Source: Poriferisodalis sp965215815
Lineage (GTDB): Bacteria; Actinomycetota; Acidimicrobiia; Acidimicrobiales; Poriferisodalaceae
Assembly: GCF_965215815.1 (NCBI RefSeq)
Contig: NZ_CBDCEO010000012.1
Span: forward strand, 1,302,001 to 1,366,000
Length of the DNA stretch: 64,000 nucleotides
Reading direction: 5' to 3'
How positions within the stretch are numbered: the stretch's first letter is position 1; every line of letters begins with the position of its first letter. Below the pieces are notes generated by a model, which was not told the origin of the DNA, did no database searches, and saw nothing but the letters and a program-made list of their open reading frames with translations. Positions 7,913 through 16,996 of the stretch are shown here, piece after piece. The translations under genes and the position numbers were made by a program.

Positions 7913-8925
7913 TAGGCCGGCGGAGCGACGCGGTAGAAGCGGCGAGCAGTACCGGCGAAGAGGTCGGACCGTTCGGACTTCGTGTAGCCGGCCTGGTCAC
8001 AGATTCGCTGGAACGCGTTGAACAGCACGGTGTACGAGCAGCCTTGCTTGTCGACCGGGAAGTTGCTTTCGAACATGGCGCGGTCGGGGCCGAAGGTTTC
8101 GATGCAGTGGCGGATGTCGTCGCTCCACGTTTCGGCAACCTGCTCCGAGGACGGGGCCTGGGGCAGGCGTTTGAAGCCGACGCCGTAGATGCTCATGCCG
8201 ATGCCGCCGACCTTGACCGTGACCTGCGGATGGCGTGCCAGAGCCTCCAGCGCGGGGCGTACCACCGCTCGCACTTCGTCGCGCCGCTCGGCGTAGGGAC
8301 CGATGCCGAGGGGGCCGCCGAGGTGGTCGAGCACCACGGGCGTGTCGGGTACTGCTGCAGCGAGGTCGACGAGCTCGGCCACTTGGGGATGGAACATCCA
8401 GGCATCGAAGCTGAAGCCCATGCGGCCCAGCATCGCGTAGCCGGCGCGGAAATCCGACTGGCCCAGAAGGCCCGGCGACGGCTTCGTATGACTCTCGCGG
8501 ATCTGGTCGCTGGCGTCCCAGGCGTTGGCGTGACGAATGCCACGGAACAGGCCCTCGCCGGCCTCGTCATGCGCCGCCAGCACCTCCTCGACGGCTTTGC
8601 CGAGCGTCAGGTCGGCGAAGCTCACGATGGCCGAGATTGTGGCTCCGTCGGCCTCGGCCGAGATCGCAGCCTGCTCACGCACGAACTCGGTCTCGCCTAC
8701 GGGCGCCATGTGGGTGGGGCCGCTGGTGCGGTAGCCGGCGGCGCACTCCACGAAAACCGTCTGGGTGACGTTGTGCCCCGCACCGGTGTCCGCGTGCAGA
8801 TCGGGCACGAGGTACGTGCCTGCTGGGAAGTCCCAGAGGTGGTGATGCGGATCGACAATCTCGGTGTCGGCGTCGATGGGCTGTTCGACGGTTGCTGCCA
8901 GCCACGCTTCCTTCTCGTCGGTCAC
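7912..8925 (-). CDS. Amidohydrolase family 2 (TIM-barrel) metal-dependent hydrolase
   Basis: 337-residue protein of the amidohydrolase-2 family. The metal site is built from DPHHHLWD near residue 26, an internal VVLDHLGGP (His), and MFESNFPVD near the C-terminus, where the family usually has an Asp/Asn after the last strand. Members act as lactonases, decarboxylases or hydro-lyases on organic acids. Substrate unknown here. Length and motif order are normal. It stands alone on the minus strand, convergent with the MBL-fold gene. Position beside the CoA-transferase group hints at a shared degradative route, but the opposite orientation weakens that. Confidence 0.85.
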   Translation of the reverse strand: MTDEKEAWLAATVEQPIDADTEIVDPHHHLWDFPAGTYLVPDLHADTGAGHNVTQTVFVECAAGYRTSGPTHMAPVGETEFVREQAAISAEADGATISAIVSFADLTLGKAVEEVLAAHDEAGEGLFRGIRHANAWDASDQIRESHTKPSPGLLGQSDFRAGYAMLGRMGFSFDAWMFHPQVAELVDLAAAVPDTPVVLDHLGGPLGIGPYAERRDEVRAVVRPALEALARHPQVTVKVGGIGMSIYGVGFKRLPQAPSSEQVAETWSDDIRHCIETFGPDRAMFESNFPVDKQGCSYTVLFNAFQRICDQAGYTKSERSDLFAGTARRFYRVAPPA

Positions 8926-9057
8926 TGCTGTTCCCCCTGTGTCGTAGCGAACCGGTTGCGCGCGGCACTGTAGGCGGCGGCGCCCCGCCGAGCATCAACT
9001 GACTCGGCGATGTACAGCCGCTGGACAGGTCAACCCACGCCGTAGCAGCCGGCAGCC

Positions 9058-9630
9058 TCAGATGACTCGATCCCAGGACTCGGTGGGTTCGAGCCCGTCA
9101 AGTGTGAGCTGCCACAGCGACGGCGTGACCACGCCGTCAGCAATGTCGAGATAGCCGACGGTGCCGAGTTGGGCGCTGAGGTTGCGAGGGAACGTCGGCG
9201 ATCCGGGATTCACGCACAGCACGCCCGACAGCGTGTCGATGCGGTGAACGTGTGTGTCGCCGTACACGCACACATCAAGTTGCTCGTCGCCGAAGTGCCG
9301 CTCAATGGCGTCGGCCACGGTATAGAAGGACAGCTCCGGCACGGGCAGATGATGGGTGAGGCCGACCCGTACGCCGCCGAAGGTGTGCGCCCAGGCGTTC
9401 GCCAGCAACCGATGGTCAGGCTGGACGTCGCGGCCCGACGAGCCGTCGTCGCCGTTGCCCCGAGCGGCCCAGGTCGGTGCGATCTCGTTGAGCCGGTCGA
9501 CGACTGAGATGTCGTAGATGTCACCGGCGTGCAGGATGACGTCGCACCCCTCCATGGCTGCATACGCCTCGGGCCAGAGCTCCGGTGCAGCCTCGGGGAT
9601 GTGGGTGTCGGAGATCAGCCCGATCCGCAT
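9058..9630 (-). CDS. YfcE-type metallophosphoesterase
   Basis: 190-residue calcineurin-like phosphoesterase. All metal ligands are visible in order: DTH (residues 8-10, MRIGLISDTHIPE), GDIYD, GNGDD, a lone His in LTHHLPV, and GDTHVHR. This compact form without caps is the YfcE/MJ0936 class, phosphodiesterases with broad in vitro substrates. It is immediately downstream of fmt (21 nt gap) and probably transcribed with it, although a functional link is not obvious. Confidence 0.9.
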   Translation of the reverse strand: MRIGLISDTHIPEAAPELWPEAYAAMEGCDVILHAGDIYDISVVDRLNEIAPTWAARGNGDDGSSGRDVQPDHRLLANAWAHTFGGVRVGLTHHLPVPELSFYTVADAIERHFGDEQLDVCVYGDTHVHRIDTLSGVLCVNPGSPTFPRNLSAQLGTVGYLDIADGVVTPSLWQLTLDGLEPTESWDRVI

Positions 9631-9651
9631 CTCGTCACGCTAGGCGCGAGG

Positions 9652-10557
9652 TCAGCCGAAGCGGGTGCCCGATGGCAGGCGGGCGCCGTGCAGCCATGCC
9701 TGAGCATTGGCAGCTGGGCGGCCCGCGGGCTGTACGACGTCGAGGCGCACAATGCCGTGTCCGGTGACCACGGCGTCACCGAACAACGTTCCCGGCGGCG
9801 CATCATGCGTCGCCGACGACGGGGTGCCTCCACGAACGATGAATCGTTGGCCGTTGAGCGTGGTCCACGCGCCACCCACCCGGATCTGGCGGTCGATGTG
9901 GGTTGCGGGCTGGGACCAATCGATCTCTCGGTCGGCAGTGCTGAGCTTTCGGGCGTATGTGGGCTCCCCCTGCTGGGGTTCGGGTGTGCCGAGACCGTTC
10001 GTCACGGACTCCACGAGCCGCTGTGCGCCTTCGTCCGCGAGACGAATGCGCAGATGAGCCGCTGTGTCAGTCGGACCGATGGGTACCTCGTGGCGCCAGT
10101 AGACGGGGCCCGTGTCGAGCGATTCCTCTAGCGCCATCAAGCAGACGCCGGTGACGTCGTCGCCGGCGAGGAGTGCACGCTCCACCGGGGCTGCGCCACG
10201 CCAGCGCGGCAGCAGCGAGAAATGCAGGTTAAGCATCGGGACCTGGGACAGCAGGTCAGCGCTGATCAGACGCCCGTAGGCCACGACCACAGCGCAATCA
10301 GCGCCGGCGCTCGTGAGGTCGGCAGGCTCGTGGCTGATCGGCAGGCCAAGTTCGGTTGCAGTAGCCGAGACCGGGCTGGGCGTGTCGCGTCCACGACGGC
10401 TGCGGCGGCGTGGCGCACCGGTCACGACGACGCCGATGTCGAAGCCGGCCTGAGCAAGCGCCAGCAATGCGGGCACGGCGTCGTTCGGGGTGCCGGCGAA
10501 CGCGACGCGGCGGGGCCGGTTCGGGGGCAGTGGCAGAGTCGGCAGCGTTTGTGTCAT
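9652..10557 (-). CDS. fmt: Methionyl-tRNA formyltransferase
   Basis: 301-residue enzyme that formylates initiator Met-tRNA using 10-formyl-THF. It has the Rossmann start RRVAFAGTPNDAVPAL, the substrate and catalytic segment LNLHFSLLPRWRGAAPVERALLAGD (Asn and His of the formyltransferase triad), and the C-terminal OB-like domain beginning around ARKLSTADREIDWSQPA. Start ATG 10557 is preceded by AAGGACT; the open frame extends further upstream but without homology. It forms a pair with def, the enzyme that later removes the formyl group, and continues the priA-def-fmt order usual in actinobacteria. Confidence 0.95.
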   Translation of the reverse strand: MTQTLPTLPLPPNRPRRVAFAGTPNDAVPALLALAQAGFDIGVVVTGAPRRRSRRGRDTPSPVSATATELGLPISHEPADLTSAGADCAVVVAYGRLISADLLSQVPMLNLHFSLLPRWRGAAPVERALLAGDDVTGVCLMALEESLDTGPVYWRHEVPIGPTDTAAHLRIRLADEGAQRLVESVTNGLGTPEPQQGEPTYARKLSTADREIDWSQPATHIDRQIRVGGAWTTLNGQRFIVRGGTPSSATHDAPPGTLFGDAVVTGHGIVRLDVVQPAGRPAANAQAWLHGARLPSGTRFG

Positions 10558-10664
10558 GAGTCCTTCGGGCACCTCATCCCCACCGGCACATCCCGACTCT
10601 GCGCAAGATTGCCGCCACAGGCGGCAAATCTGCACAAAGAAGGCGCGACGCAGCCCCCGAACGC

Positions 10665-11234
10665 TCAGCCCGCCGCGCTGTTGCGGCCGACGAGAGGGAC
10701 AGGACCGCTCGCTGCGGGCCCCGGGGCGCCCGACTGCAGCTGTGCCAGCTTGGAGCGCCACTCTCGCAGGGCGTCCTTGCGCTCGGCCTTGTCGAGGTGG
10801 TCGATGAGCAGCAGGCCGTCGAGGTGGTCCAACTCGTGCTGGAACAGGCGTGCGGTCAGGTCGTCGGCTTCGATGCTGACCTCGTTGCCGTCAAGATCGA
10901 GGCCGACCAGATAGACCTCTTTGGGGCGGACGATGTCGAAGGTCAGGCCCGGCACGGAGAGGCATCCTTCGGTATAGGTCCACTCGCCGTGGCTCTCGAC
11001 GATCTCGGGATTGATGAGGGTCTGAGGGCCGTCGCCCTCGTAGAGGTCGAACACGAACAGGCGGCGTTGGATACCCACCTGGGGAGCGGCGAGACCGATC
11101 CCTTCTGCCTCGTACATGGCGGGAAGCATGTCGTCGACCATGCGCGCCACGCGGCCGTTGATCTCGGTGATCTCGGCAGCCCGCTGACGCAGCACCGGAT
11201 CGCCCATCAGCCGGATCTCGAAGGTGCCTCCCAT
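10665..11234 (-). CDS. def: Peptide deformylase
   Basis: 189-residue metallo-deformylase removing the N-formyl group from nascent proteins. All three signature motifs are present: GIGLAAPQVG, EGCLSVPG (metal Cys) and QHELDHLDG (two metal His and the catalytic Glu). A 30-residue Ala/Gly/Pro-rich tail follows the last helix. It lies 107 nt upstream of fmt and 60 nt after priA. Confidence 0.96.
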   Translation of the reverse strand: MGGTFEIRLMGDPVLRQRAAEITEINGRVARMVDDMLPAMYEAEGIGLAAPQVGIQRRLFVFDLYEGDGPQTLINPEIVESHGEWTYTEGCLSVPGLTFDIVRPKEVYLVGLDLDGNEVSIEADDLTARLFQHELDHLDGLLLIDHLDKAERKDALREWRSKLAQLQSGAPGPAASGPVPLVGRNSAAG

Positions 11235-11294
11235 GGATTTCGGAGGCTACCGGCACACCCGCGCACGGACCGGCGGAGCGTTCGGCGAGCTGAA

Positions 11295-13139
11295 TCAGGC
11301 GCGCAGCGGGTCGACGGCGACCCGCAACCGTCCTGAAGGCCGTTCGGCGGCTGCCAGCGCGTGCAGCAATACGTCCTGGTCGTCGCTGCCAACCCGCCAG
11401 GTGCCCTCGGCCGGCCCGGCGATGTCGAGTTCGCCGGCGTGATCGCCGGCCGACAGGAGGTCGATGTAGGTGCTGGCTGCTGCGCCCGACACCAGCGCCC
11501 AGGCAGCAGCCGGCGGCTGGTGCATTTGGGACCGACGCTCGACTTCGGCACGGATCCAGTCGCCCGGATCGGCCTCGACAGCCGCCAACAGGGCGGGATG
11601 GGCAGGCAGCCGGGTCTGCACCACGATGCGGCCTCCACCAGTGCGCGGTCCCACCAGCCGCGCTGCGCGTACAAGCAGCGCGAAGGCCTCCTCGGCGGCC
11701 CGGTAACGAGGCGCTGTCAGCTCCTGATCGAAGTCCACGAAGGCCACGGCGTCTGCTGATGGCACCCGGTGGAGCACTGCTTCGGTGCCGATGTAGAGCG
11801 CTGGCCCATCTGCTAGCTGCGACGAGGGCGCCCGTCGGCGCCGGTGGGTTGAGTCGGCAGTCGAGTCGGCGGCTGCGGCGCTCTCGCCGACGATCTGGAT
11901 CACGGGGCGTCGGGCCAGACGCTCCATCTCCTCCGCAACTCCCTTCACACCGACACGAGCACGCCGGAACCTGATGGCTCCGCAGGATTCGCAGACCGCC
12001 GGGCGCTTCTCGCCGCTGCCGGGATCGACAAACTGCTGCTTCTCCAGGCGCAGAGGCCGGCCGGTGTGCTCCGAACACGCCAGCTCGCCGCACGATGCGC
12101 AGTATGCGAGACGCGCCCGTCCCGTGCGGTTCAGCACGCAGACCACCGTGCTGTCGGTTCGCAGCAGCCCGGCCAGCGTCTCGCCGCACCACTCCCCTGC
12201 CGTGGGGTCGTCTCGTCGCCGGTCGGCAATCTGCACCCGGGGCCAGGCTTCGAGCTCGGACGGTCGCGGTGCGGTGATGAGCGTCGAAGCAGCCGGGGCA
12301 CCGGGCTGGCGGGCATGCGCAAGTGAGTCGGGTGACGGCATCGGTCCTACGAGCAGGCACTGCGCTCCGTCGCGGCGGGCACGCTCGACAGCCGCATCAC
12401 GGGCATTCCATGTCGGCGAGGCCTCCTCTTGGTAGGCCTCGTCGTGCTCGTCGAACACGATCACGGTACGCAATGGGCCACACGGCGCCCAAGCGGCAGC
12501 CCGGGTGCCCACCACTGCGTGCGCCGCGGCGGCGCCTGCCCAATCACGCGGTGCCAACGCAGTCGAGATGCCGGCTTGGCGCAGCCGCCCTGCCAATCGC
12601 GCTGCCCACGCGACCGTGGGCACCAGCACCAGCAACGGACCACGCCGCAGTGCCGCCGCGACGAGCGGCCATTCGTCGGCGCACGGTCCCATACGCACGA
12701 CTGCGGGCGTCTTGTTGTCGGATGCGAGTGCGGCTGCGACCCAGGCCGGGGCATCGGCCGAGACGGAGATCTGGGCACCCCGGTGACCTCCCGAAGAGTG
12801 TGACGGCAGGCCTGACACGACCCGATCGGCGCTGGCAGTTCTCAGGAAATGCGCCCGAGTGCCCGCCCAGCGCCATGCAGCCCAACTCGCCAGCTCCACG
12901 ACGTGCGGCGGAGGGCCCAGGCTCATCACTCGCGATATCGGCAGCAACTCGACATCGCCGGGAGTGGGCGGATCGAGGTCTGTCACCCAACCTCGGATCG
13001 AACGACCTTGCAGGGGGACAAGCACAACGGTGCCGACGTTGATGGGTACCCGGCCCGAAGCGAGTTCCGGCGGCAGCAGGTAAGTGAACTCGCGGTCGAT
13101 GGCCGGCTCGTCGACCAGCACCTGCACCATCTGCTGCAT
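11295..13139 (-). CDS. priA: Primosomal protein N' (PriA), helicase motifs degenerate
   Basis: 614-residue PriA-type protein. The N-terminal 3'-DNA-binding domain (FTYLLPPELASG, VPLQGRSIRGWV) is clear. The helicase core has lost its Walker A: where GSGKT is expected the sequence reads LVLVPTVAWAARLAGRL, and the DExH box is DEHDEAY. The zinc-binding insertion is only partly kept: CASCGELACSEH and CESCG remain. Actinobacterial PriA homologues are known to lack the ATPase motifs, so this is probably a structural replication-restart factor rather than a helicase. Start ATG 13139 is the first before homology; GTG alternatives exist upstream. It sits between metK and def as in other actinobacteria. 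Confidence 0.88.
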   Translation of the reverse strand: MQQMVQVLVDEPAIDREFTYLLPPELASGRVPINVGTVVLVPLQGRSIRGWVTDLDPPTPGDVELLPISRVMSLGPPPHVVELASWAAWRWAGTRAHFLRTASADRVVSGLPSHSSGGHRGAQISVSADAPAWVAAALASDNKTPAVVRMGPCADEWPLVAAALRRGPLLVLVPTVAWAARLAGRLRQAGISTALAPRDWAGAAAAHAVVGTRAAAWAPCGPLRTVIVFDEHDEAYQEEASPTWNARDAAVERARRDGAQCLLVGPMPSPDSLAHARQPGAPAASTLITAPRPSELEAWPRVQIADRRRDDPTAGEWCGETLAGLLRTDSTVVCVLNRTGRARLAYCASCGELACSEHTGRPLRLEKQQFVDPGSGEKRPAVCESCGAIRFRRARVGVKGVAEEMERLARRPVIQIVGESAAAADSTADSTHRRRRAPSSQLADGPALYIGTEAVLHRVPSADAVAFVDFDQELTAPRYRAAEEAFALLVRAARLVGPRTGGGRIVVQTRLPAHPALLAAVEADPGDWIRAEVERRSQMHQPPAAAWALVSGAAASTYIDLLSAGDHAGELDIAGPAEGTWRVGSDDQDVLLHALAAAERPSGRLRVAVDPLRA

Positions 13140-13255
13140 CGTCGCAGTCTGCCCCGCGTCGCCCGCACGGCGAGCGCCGATTGCGCGATGCCGCGGACCT
13201 GGCTGGTTCTCGCTGGGTAATCGAGGGGCGCTATCGCGCCTGCCCGCTCGCCGGC

Positions 13256-14446
13256 CTACAGGCCCAGCGCTGAGGCGAGGTCGTCGACCCGGTCGAGACG
13301 TTCCCAGGGGAACGACACGCCGTCGGATTCCCGGCCGAAATGGCCGTATGCGGCTGTGACCTTGTAGATCGGTTGGCGCAGATTGAGTTCGGCCAGCAGG
13401 GCAGCGGGACGCAGGTCGAACACTTCGGCAACCGCAGACGCAATGGCGTCCGGGTCGACGTGGGATGTCCCGAACGTCTCCACAAGCACCGAGACCGGTT
13501 CGGCACGGCCGATGGCGTACGCCACCTGCATCTCGCACCGATCGGCCGCGCCGGCTGCGACCACGTTCTTTGCAACCCAGCGCGCGCCGTACGCCGCCGA
13601 ACGGTCCACCTTGGAGGGGTCCTTGCCGCTGAATGCACCCCCGCCGTGACGGGCGTAGCCGCCATATGTGTCGACGATGATCTTGCGTCCCGTAAGGCCC
13701 GCATCGGCGACCGGTCCACCCCTGACGAAGCTGCCCGAAGGGTTCACCAGCAGCTCAAAATCGTCGTCGGCGAACGCTGCTGGCAGCGTGGGGCCGATGA
13801 CGTGCTCGAGCACGTCCGGGCGCATCATCCCGTCGATCTCGATCCCGTCCCGGTGCTGAGCGGAGACGACAACAGTGCGGAGCGCGATCGGCTCGCCATC
13901 TCGGTATTCGAAGCTCACCTGGGTCTTGCCGTCAGGGCGCAAGTACGGGATGCGGCCCGACCTGCGGGCTTCGGTGAGCTGCTCGGCCATGCGGTGAGCG
14001 ACATAGATCGGCAGGGGCATGAACGCCTCGGTTTCCCGGCAGGCGTAGCCGAACATCATCCCCTGGTCACCGGCTCCCTGTTCAGGAATGACGTCCAGTG
14101 TCGCGGCAGCTTCAGTGCTTCCGAAGACACCCTTGGTGATCTCGCTCGACTGCTCGTCGAGGGCGATCATGACGCCGCAGGTGTTTCCGTCGAAACCAAG
14201 CTCACCGTGGTCGTAGCCGATGCCGGTGATGGTGTCGCGCACCACCCGCGGGATGTCGATGTAGGCCTTGGTGGAAACCTCGCCTGCCACCACGACGAGA
14301 CCGGTCGTGACCAGCGTCTCCACCGCAACCCTGGCTGCTTTGTCCTCGGCAATCAGTGAGTCCAGGATGGCGTCCGAGATCTGATCGGCCATCTTGTCGG
14401 GATGGCCCTCGGTCACCGATTCTGAGGTGAAAGTCCACTGGCTCAC
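13256..14446 (-). CDS. metK: S-adenosylmethionine synthase
   Basis: 396-residue SAM synthetase making AdoMet from methionine and ATP. It shows TSESVTEGHPDKMADQISDA at the start, the ATP motif GAGDQGMMFGYA, and the P-loop-like GGGAFSGKDPSKVDRSAAY. Length and all three repeats of the fold look complete. No SAM riboswitch was recognised in the 123 nt upstream, which instead carry a 15-bp tandem duplication. Confidence 0.97.
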   Translation of the reverse strand: MSQWTFTSESVTEGHPDKMADQISDAILDSLIAEDKAARVAVETLVTTGLVVVAGEVSTKAYIDIPRVVRDTITGIGYDHGELGFDGNTCGVMIALDEQSSEITKGVFGSTEAAATLDVIPEQGAGDQGMMFGYACRETEAFMPLPIYVAHRMAEQLTEARRSGRIPYLRPDGKTQVSFEYRDGEPIALRTVVVSAQHRDGIEIDGMMRPDVLEHVIGPTLPAAFADDDFELLVNPSGSFVRGGPVADAGLTGRKIIVDTYGGYARHGGGAFSGKDPSKVDRSAAYGARWVAKNVVAAGAADRCEMQVAYAIGRAEPVSVLVETFGTSHVDPDAIASAVAEVFDLRPAALLAELNLRQPIYKVTAAYGHFGRESDGVSFPWERLDRVDDLASALGL

Positions 14447-14462
14447 CGTGGCTCCAGATTCG

Positions 14463-14492
14463 ATCGTGATTGGCCAGATCGTGATTGGCCAG
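14463..14492. repeat. 15-bp tandem duplication upstream of metK
   Basis: ATCGTGATTGGCCAG occurs twice back to back, exactly, 17-46 nt before the metK start. It may duplicate a regulator site or simply be another of the slippage-type duplications seen in this window. Confidence 0.85.
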
Positions 14493-14569
14493 CCGTGCAG
14501 GCCCGTCGCAGTTGCTGATTGCAGCAGCGCGGCAAGGCTAGACGGCCTGAGCCGAAACCCAGCAGACGC

Positions 14570-15901
14570 TCAGCGGCGAAGCTCGGCCACGGCGTCGAGC
14601 ACGGCGTCGGCCACCTCGCGCTTCGAGCAGAGAGGCAGCGGTCGCACGGTGCCGTCGGCCAGCAGGATGGTCACGATGTTGGTGTCGTGTGCGAAGCCCG
14701 CGCCCGCGGCCGAGACATCGTTCGCGACTATCACGTCGAGGTTCTTGCGCGCCAGCTTCTGTGCTGCGTTGTCGAGCACATCCGCTGTCTCGGCGGCGAA
14801 ACCGACGAGTACCTGGCCCGGGGGCTTGCTGGCCCCGAGCCCGGCGAGGATGTCCGCTGTGTGCTCGAGTGCGATCACAGGCGGCGTGCCGCTGTCGAGT
14901 GTTTCGCCCTTCTTGATCTTCTGAGGGGCCACTTCTGCGGGCCGGAAGTCGGCCACTGCAGCCGCCATGACGATGACCCCGGCGTCAGCATGTGCGCGCA
15001 CAGCAGCTTCCATCTCGGCTGCTGATTCGACGCGCACCTCCCGGATGCCTTCAGGCGAAGCCAGCGCGGCACTGGTCACCAAGGTGACGTCGGCTCCCCG
15101 GTCCCGAGCCGCGGTGGCGATGGCGTAGCCCTGCTTGCCTGACGAGCGGTTGCCGATAAAGCGAACCGGATCGATGGGTTCGCGGGTGCCTCCCGCCGTC
15201 ACCGTCACGTTGACACCTGCGAAATCCCGGCGCGCCACCGCTGGCTCGCGCGCCTCGGCTGAGTCCGGTTGTGCGGTAAGCACTGCGCCGACGGCGTCGA
15301 ATATCGTGGCCGGCTCGGCGAGGCGGCCTGTGCCGACATCGCCGCCGGCAAGCCGGCCGGATTCGGGCACCACAATGTGCACGCCGCGGCCGGTGAGCAC
15401 GTCGAGGTTGTGCTGCACGGCGTCGTGTTCCCACATCTCAGTGTGCATGGCGGGGCAAACAACCACGGGGGCACGCGTCGCGAGCAGCGTGGCGGTCAGC
15501 AGGCCGTCGGAAATACCCGCTGCGTAGCTGCCGATGACCCGTGCGGTGGCGGGCGCCACGACGATGACGTCGGCTGTCTGGCCCAGCGTCGTATGCGGGA
15601 TCGGATCGTCTTCACCGAAGATCGATGTGCGAGCACGCTCGCTGGCGAGCGCATCGAACGTCGCCCGGCCCACGAATCGCTGCGCTGCGGCCGTCATCAC
15701 CGGTATGACGTGAGCGCCGGCGTCCATCATCAGCCTGCAGAGGATCACGGCCTTGTACGCGGCGATGCCGCCGCTGACTCCGAGCACCACGCGGCGCCCG
15801 GCGAACGGCGACTGTGCCCGAGCAGAGTCAGGATGGAGGCGATCGGCAGAGTCCGTCACTGCCGCGCAAGGGTACGCCCCGCTGTCAATTCTCGACAGCA
15901 A
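14570..15901 (-). CDS. coaBC: CoaBC: phosphopantothenoylcysteine decarboxylase / phosphopantothenate-cysteine ligase
   Basis: 443-residue bifunctional coenzyme A synthesis enzyme. The flavin-dependent CoaC half starts at RRVVLGVSGGIAAYKAV and contains PHTTLGQTADVIVVAPATA with the active-site His, and CPAMHTEMWEH, where the usual Asn of the AMNTxMW motif is His as in some actinobacteria. The CoaB half begins at VNVTVTAGGTREPIDPVRFIGN (SSGKQG) and ends with the Lys/Asp motif KNLDVIVANDV. The first 30 residues precede homology, so a start further in (for example GTG of VTDSADRL) is possible. Confidence 0.94.
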   Translation of the reverse strand: MLSRIDSGAYPCAAVTDSADRLHPDSARAQSPFAGRRVVLGVSGGIAAYKAVILCRLMMDAGAHVIPVMTAAAQRFVGRATFDALASERARTSIFGEDDPIPHTTLGQTADVIVVAPATARVIGSYAAGISDGLLTATLLATRAPVVVCPAMHTEMWEHDAVQHNLDVLTGRGVHIVVPESGRLAGGDVGTGRLAEPATIFDAVGAVLTAQPDSAEAREPAVARRDFAGVNVTVTAGGTREPIDPVRFIGNRSSGKQGYAIATAARDRGADVTLVTSAALASPEGIREVRVESAAEMEAAVRAHADAGVIVMAAAVADFRPAEVAPQKIKKGETLDSGTPPVIALEHTADILAGLGASKPPGQVLVGFAAETADVLDNAAQKLARKNLDVIVANDVSAAGAGFAHDTNIVTILLADGTVRPLPLCSKREVADAVLDAVAELRR

Positions 15902-15933
15902 GCCCCGACAGGACTGGGTTGTGGTCCGTGGCG

Positions 15934-16272
15934 CTAGGCCTTGAGGTCGGGAACAACCTCGAGCATGGCAGCATCGGCCTCGGCTGCAGCGAGCGCTTCG
16001 GCTTCCAGCCGTGCCCGCTCTTCGGGATCGAAACGCTCGAAGGTGATCTTGTCGGCCTCGATCTCCTCGAAGGCGATCGACAGCGGCTTGCGAGCGACCG
16101 AAGCCACCTGCGGCGGCACGACCGAGCCGATGCCGCCGTCGAGCTGGTTGTAGTACGAGTTGATCTGCCGGGACCGCATAGCCGCAAGGCTCACGAGAGT
16201 GAACTTCGAGTCGACCTTGGAGAGCAGGTCCTCGAGCCCCGGGGTGATCATGGTGTCGGTTGACTCAGTCAT
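15934..16272 (-). CDS. rpoZ: DNA-directed RNA polymerase omega subunit
   Basis: 112-residue omega subunit, which aids RNA polymerase assembly. It shows MITPGLEDLLSKVDSKFTLV, AAMRSRQINSYYNQL and, after VPPQVASVARKPLSIAFEEI, a charged Glu/Ala-rich tail. Start ATG 16272 is chosen because MTESTDTMITPG is the usual beginning; the longer open frame has no homology. Lies 102 nt after gmk. Confidence 0.92.
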   Translation of the reverse strand: MTESTDTMITPGLEDLLSKVDSKFTLVSLAAMRSRQINSYYNQLDGGIGSVVPPQVASVARKPLSIAFEEIEADKITFERFDPEERARLEAEALAAAEADAAMLEVVPDLKA

Positions 16273-16374
16273 CGCAGGATGCAGGCTACCCAGGACCCAG
16301 CCCGGCTCCATGGTGCCCGCAGGCGCTGTGTGGTGATTCAAGGAACTGGAGCCCTCGCACGAACCGGCTCCGGC

Positions 16375-16986
16375 TCAAGCGCTTGGCGGGCGGCGAGTGC
16401 GGGTGCGGGTGCGATCCACGAAAGCAGCGATGTCGGTCACAGTGCTGGAGATGTCCCGGTTCACCACGATGAGGTCGGCCATCCGGTATCCCACAGGCAG
16501 CTCCTCGTCGGCTTTGGCGAGCCGGCGTGCTACCTCGGCGTCGGGGTCCCCTCTCCGGCGCATGCGCCGTTCCTGCTCGGCTCGGCTGGGCGGAAGCACC
16601 ATGATCACCAGCGCAGACGGATCGCGATTGCGCACCGAGACAGCGCCCTGCACGTCGATCTCCAGCACGAGATCGCTTTCGAGGTCAAGCGGCGGCATCG
16701 GGGTGCCGTAGCGATACTCGAAGAAGTCGGCCCATTCCAGGAATCCTCCCGAAGCGATCCGGGCCTCGAACTCGGCCGCCGTCACGAAGGTGTACGCCTC
16801 GGCTGGCTCCCCGACGCGGCGAGGACGAGTCGTCCAGGACCTGCTCAGCAGGAGGGATGGATCCCGCGCCACCAGCTCAGCCACGATCGTGCCTTTGCCA
16901 GCCCCGCCCGGCCCGCACACCACGTAGAGCGTCACGCCCCAAGGCACGGTCGGGCTCGCAGCGCCACTGGGCGCCGGGTTGGTCAT
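16375..16986 (-). CDS. gmk: Guanylate kinase
   Basis: 203-residue GMP kinase. It has the P-loop CGPGGAGKGTIVAEL, the GMP-binding segment SRSWTTRPRRVGEP followed by EAYTFVTAAEFE and GFLEWADFFEYRYGTP, and the lid region RMRRRGDPDAEVARRL. Normal length. It starts 10 nt after mihF and belongs to the same transcript. Confidence 0.96.
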   Translation of the reverse strand: MTNPAPSGAASPTVPWGVTLYVVCGPGGAGKGTIVAELVARDPSLLLSRSWTTRPRRVGEPAEAYTFVTAAEFEARIASGGFLEWADFFEYRYGTPMPPLDLESDLVLEIDVQGAVSVRNRDPSALVIMVLPPSRAEQERRMRRRGDPDAEVARRLAKADEELPVGYRMADLIVVNRDISSTVTDIAAFVDRTRTRTRRPPSA

Positions 16987-16996
16987 GCGACTGTAT

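Noticed and set aside
14447..14569. SAM riboswitch upstream of metK
   Set aside because: No conserved riboswitch core was recognised; only a 15-bp tandem repeat is evident.
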